DNA of 64,000 nt from JAAXHF01 sp965242605 (GTDB taxonomy: Bacteria > Desulfobacterota > Binatia > Bin18): the NCBI GenBank assembly GCA_965242605.1, contig CBDESS010000001.1, positions 496,001 through 560,000 on the forward strand, read 5' to 3'. The notes under the pieces were generated by a model. The model ran no database searches. It was not told the DNA's origin and saw nothing but the letters and a program-made list of their open reading frames with translations. This document shows, one piece after another, positions 61,477-64,000 of this stretch. A program made the translations under genes and the position numbers. Every line of letters begins with the position of its first letter. The first letter of the stretch is position 1.

Positions 61477-62706
61477 CTATTCACACGCCTCCAGGGCCAG
61501 GGACAAGAGTTCATTAGAGAACTGCATGAACCCGGCATAGTCCTTCTGGCCGGTGTTCAGAAAGGCGAACGACAGGCCCCGGTCCAGGTCGGCCACACAG
61601 GTCTGACCGCCTTTGCCCGGATGGCCAAAGGTCCGCAGCGAGGCACCACGGGCGAGGTGGCCGAGCATCCAGCCGTAGCCGTAGATCACCGGAATACGCA
61701 GCGACCGGTCAATAGCGTCGGGCGCACTGGTCGGAACAATGCTCTGCTCCAGGGTCTCCGACGACAGGAGGCTTTGGCCCTCCCAGGTTCCGCCCTCGGC
61801 GAGCATGGCGTAGACCTTGGCAATGTCCCGTGCCGTCGCAATCCCGCCCCCGCCGGCCAGCACGACCCGGTGGACCTCGGGACGGTTGAAGATGTTGTCC
61901 CATTCGGGAAACGGCAGGTCCTTGGGACTAAGCCCCTCTTCAAACATGATGGAGCGTTGAAAACGAAAATACTCTTCGTCCGGAGTGAAGCCCATGAGCC
62001 TGGCCATCTCAACGATGGAGTTCCGGTCGGCCGGCGCTTCATACACGCACGCCACCCGCTCTTCTTCCGATTCCGGCAGGCCGATAAACAGGCTGTCAAG
62101 CCCAAGCGGGGCGGCAACCTCCTGCTGTAAGAATGTCCCGCAATCGCGTCCATCCGTCCGCCGCATCAGCTCGTTAATCATAAAGCCATAGTTGAGGGGA
62201 TGATAGCCGTTGGCCTCGCCGGGCGTCCAGCGCGGGGCCAGCTCCTCCATCGCCCTGGCGCACTGGTCAAAATCTCCCCACTGCTTATAGGTCAGCCAGT
62301 CGGGGCCGACGGTATTCCCAATCCGGTGTCCCAGCATATGGGTAATTGTGGCCCGCTCCTTGCCGTGGCGGGCAAACTCGGGCCAGTATTTGCTGACCAG
62401 ATCGTCATAGGTGAACATCCCCCGGTCGCGCAGTATATGCATACACAGCGCGGCCAAGCCCTTGGTTGACGAGTACAGCACAAACATCGTCTCCGGCTTG
62501 ACCGGCTTAAGGTCACTGGCCCGCGCCCAGCCCCCGCCAAGGTCAAGCACCTGCTTGCCGTGGCGGAACACCGCTAACTGCGCCCCCCAGAACAGGTCTT
62601 GGGCCTCGACCGCCCGACGAAATGTGTCGCTCAGTTCTGCCACCGTATCGGCCTTCATAGCGACCTCGCGCGGCGACACATCCGCCTCCTGCTGATACCA
62701 TGCCAT
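61477..62706 (-). CDS. Beta-lactamase-fold serine hydrolase (EstB-like)
   Basis: A 409-residue serine beta-lactamase-like (PF00144-type) protein. The SxxK motif is SSTKGLAALCMHI (Ser-x-x-Lys near 81-84). The catalytic Tyr is probably in YHPLNYGFMINELM (about 168-181). The C-terminal part has LAGGGGIATARDIAKVYAML and FGHPGKGGQTCVADLDRGLS, where the Gly/His triad replaces KTG. Members are often esterases or carboxypeptidases with no antibiotic activity. There is no signal peptide, so it is likely cytoplasmic. The ATG at 62706 has GGGGGG ahead. It heads the minus-strand group down to 57131. Confidence 0.87.
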   Translation of the reverse strand: MAWYQQEADVSPREVAMKADTVAELSDTFRRAVEAQDLFWGAQLAVFRHGKQVLDLGGGWARASDLKPVKPETMFVLYSSTKGLAALCMHILRDRGMFTYDDLVSKYWPEFARHGKERATITHMLGHRIGNTVGPDWLTYKQWGDFDQCARAMEELAPRWTPGEANGYHPLNYGFMINELMRRTDGRDCGTFLQQEVAAPLGLDSLFIGLPESEEERVACVYEAPADRNSIVEMARLMGFTPDEEYFRFQRSIMFEEGLSPKDLPFPEWDNIFNRPEVHRVVLAGGGGIATARDIAKVYAMLAEGGTWEGQSLLSSETLEQSIVPTSAPDAIDRSLRIPVIYGYGWMLGHLARGASLRTFGHPGKGGQTCVADLDRGLSFAFLNTGQKDYAGFMQFSNELLSLALEACE

Positions 62707-62806
62707 GATTCTGCCCCCCTTTGCCTGATATACGATACGCAGCGTTCAGAGAAGAACGCGGGAGACATTTACGGTCTCTGCGTAATAGTGATGTCAAAGT
62801 TCGATA

Positions 62807-63540
62807 CTACCAACCTGGAATACTCCAGAGAACACCGACCGCTGTTATGATGATGCCACAGGCAATCCACAGTGAGCGTTCCAGGCGTCGCAATCGCTGG
62901 TCCAACTGGTCAAAGCGCTGGTCAAGCTGGGTTCAGGCTGTTGATGATCCACGAGGAGGAGTCTGAGCCATTCTTCTCGCCTGTCTTCCGGGGACGCCTC
63001 TGTGCCAGAGGAGAAGTATCCTCACCCATAGGGACACCTTTTCCATCCACTCCCAGATCCCAGAGCGATTTTGAATTATATTCATTGATTGCGTCACCAG
63101 CCTCCATAACAACGCCCCTCACTTTGCCCTCTGAATCAATCCCGAGCGCCAGGCAGATATCCTCTGTCATCAGCACCTCTTCCTGCTTCTCCGGCGCAAC
63201 GAATGCCAAGTGTTCATTCAGGATGTAGTGTCGCCGCCCTGGCCATTTTTCTTTGAGCGCTCCCCATGCTGTTTCGCTTGGTTCATTGCAGCGCGACGAG
63301 ATAGATGCTCATGGATGAATGCCCCTCTTTCCCAGAAGGTCGTTCCCCACCTTGTACGTCGATGCGCGGACAAACGCAAATAAATCGGCTGCCACCCCCT
63401 CGTCTCAGACAGAACGCCCTGCTCGTCCGTACTACACGGGCATTTGACTTCAATCGGAAAAGCGTCTAAGGAGAGGTCTGGAGATTGGGTAGAAGGTAAA
63501 ACCGGCTGAATGAAGAGTCCGGTTTTGCCTCTGTCAGAAC
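62807..63540 (-). pseudogene. Probable gene debris on the minus strand
   Basis: No intact gene is convincing in this 700-bp stretch, but coherent pieces appear in different frames. Near 63540-63240 is LDAFPIEVKCPCSTDEQG and WGTTFWERGAFIHEHLSRR. One frame over at 63209-62922 is LMTEDICLALGIDSEGKVRG and VVMEAGDAINEYNSKSLWDL. After another shift at about 62933-62807 comes a coiled coil and a membrane helix (FDQLDQRLRRLERSL, IACGIIITAVGVLWSIPG). A start for the central part would have to be TTG at 63209. It may be one or two decayed genes. No family is recognised. Confidence 0.35.
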
Positions 63541-63572
63541 TGTGTCTATTCTTTCTCGAAGGAGGGTCAAGC

Positions 63573-64000
63573 ATGGCACACCGTATTATTTCTGGAGATT
63601 CGCACTTTGTTGAGCCGCCCGATATGTGGGCCGAGCGCATGGACAAAAAGTTCCGCGACCGGGCACCCCACACCATTGAGGGTAATAACGGCAAGCCGGG
63701 CGAGTTCTTTGTGTGCGAAAACATCACCCCGGTGCCGGTGGCCGGCTTCTTTGGCTCGGGCAAGAGCGCCGAAGAGCTGCCGGCCCACATGGAAAAGGGC
63801 TTCTGGGTGGCCCCCAAGAGCGTGTGGGACCCCGCCGAGCGGCTCAAGGACCAGGACAGGGACGGCGTCAGCGCCGAGGCGATGTACACCTCAATGGGCA
63901 TGTTGCTGTTCGGCCTCGAAGACGCCGAGCTGCGCGCCGCGGCCTTCACCGCCTTCAACGACTGGGCGTCCGAGTATACCAGCTACAACCCCAACCGGCT
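63573..64000 (+). CDS. Amidohydrolase (amidohydrolase-2 type), 3' end outside window
   Basis: The frame from ATG 63573 is open to the window edge (142 codons). The start has GAAGGAGGGTCAAGC ahead. The N-terminus MAHRIISGDSHFVEPPDMWA carries the D-S-H motif of the amidohydrolase-2 family (metal or substrate site), followed by WDPAERLKDQDRDGVSAEAM and MYTSMGMLLFG, typical of uncharacterised members common in soil and sponge-associated bacteria. They hydrolyse or decarboxylate ring or amide substrates. The catalytic C-terminal half cannot be seen. Confidence 0.85.
   Translation, partial: MAHRIISGDSHFVEPPDMWAERMDKKFRDRAPHTIEGNNGKPGEFFVCENITPVPVAGFFGSGKSAEELPAHMEKGFWVAPKSVWDPAERLKDQDRDGVSAEAMYTSMGMLLFGLEDAELRAAAFTAFNDWASEYTSYNPNR

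Noticed and set aside
63218..63958. Long minus frame opposite the amidohydrolase start
   Set aside because: Its upper half mirrors the amidohydrolase and its start coincides with that gene's start and ribosome site.
1..64000. tRNA and rRNA genes, self-targeting spacers
   Set aside because: Reading the intergenic gaps by eye gave no tRNA-like cloverleaf or rRNA sequence, and no spacer was noticed elsewhere in the window; an exact search was not possible.

Overview
The window is GC-rich bacterial chromosome with short intergenic gaps and many genes coupled by ATGA/GTGA-type overlaps. The gene content (DUF6178, MinCDE, several CaiB/BaiF CoA-transferases, luciferase-like monooxygenase, amidohydrolase, epoxide hydrolase, a MYXAN/Dev-type CRISPR system) suggests an uncultivated soil, marine or sponge-type lineage near the old Deltaproteobacteria (Desulfobacterota, Myxococcota, Binatota) or Tectomicrobia. 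This placement is inferred from gene content only. An F420-linked redox chemistry is hinted at by two families, the LLM oxidoreductase at 21380 and the DUF385-type protein at 53504.

Layout. 1-3788 (minus): a DUF6178 protein cut by the window edge, then an isocitrate-lyase/PEP-mutase-like enzyme, an enoyl-CoA hydratase and an SDR dehydrogenase. 3906-5503: a small membrane coiled-coil protein, a truncated patatin fragment of lower GC, and a DUF3047 protein. 5811-14909 (plus): PBP4-type carboxypeptidase, a frameshifted small gene, a RavA/ViaA-like MoxR ATPase plus VWA pair, polysaccharide deacetylase, CoA-transferase, purE, purC and a TerC/Alx membrane protein. 14977-18413: a two-gene restriction-modification system in which nuclease and methylase domains share one polypeptide, beside a specificity subunit, with no separate HsdR helicase. 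18819-26530: CoA-ester and xenobiotic-type catabolism genes, gloB and a TPR lipoprotein.

26614-38808 is a complete MYXAN/Dev-like type I CRISPR-Cas locus: cas6, cas3, cas8a1, cas7, cas5, a cas4-cas1 fusion, cas2, a leader and an array of 48 apparently identical 36-bp repeats plus a degenerate terminal repeat. The cas operon is interrupted by an oppositely oriented gene for a coiled-coil, C-terminally membrane-anchored protein with 18-residue internal repeats. The array holds runs of identical spacers (7, 4 and 2 copies) and one pair of spacers that are divergent versions of each other. A repeat fragment lies about 1.3 kb beyond the array.

39187-47660: a BASS-type transporter, a lipoprotein, pyruvate/2-oxoacid dehydrogenase E1 beta and alpha, recN, and a large MMPL/RND protein with a C-terminal cyclic-nucleotide-binding domain. 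47761-49290 is a heavily frameshifted sigma-54 activator pseudogene. 49278-55122: nadK, rarA, epoxide hydrolase, GST, a DUF385-like protein, purM and a 37-residue very basic peptide. 55212-57124: minCDE with a good promoter and a run of exactly 20 G between promoter and minC. 57131-62706 (minus): TPR proteins, Zn-alcohol dehydrogenase, ketopantoate-reductase-like enzyme and a beta-lactamase-fold serine hydrolase. 62807-63540 holds apparent gene debris, and an amidohydrolase runs off the right edge.

The most unusual items are the gene embedded in the cas operon together with the spacer amplification and spacer-variant pattern, the G20 tract ahead of minC, and the BcgI-like restriction system. 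No tRNA or rRNA gene was recognised.
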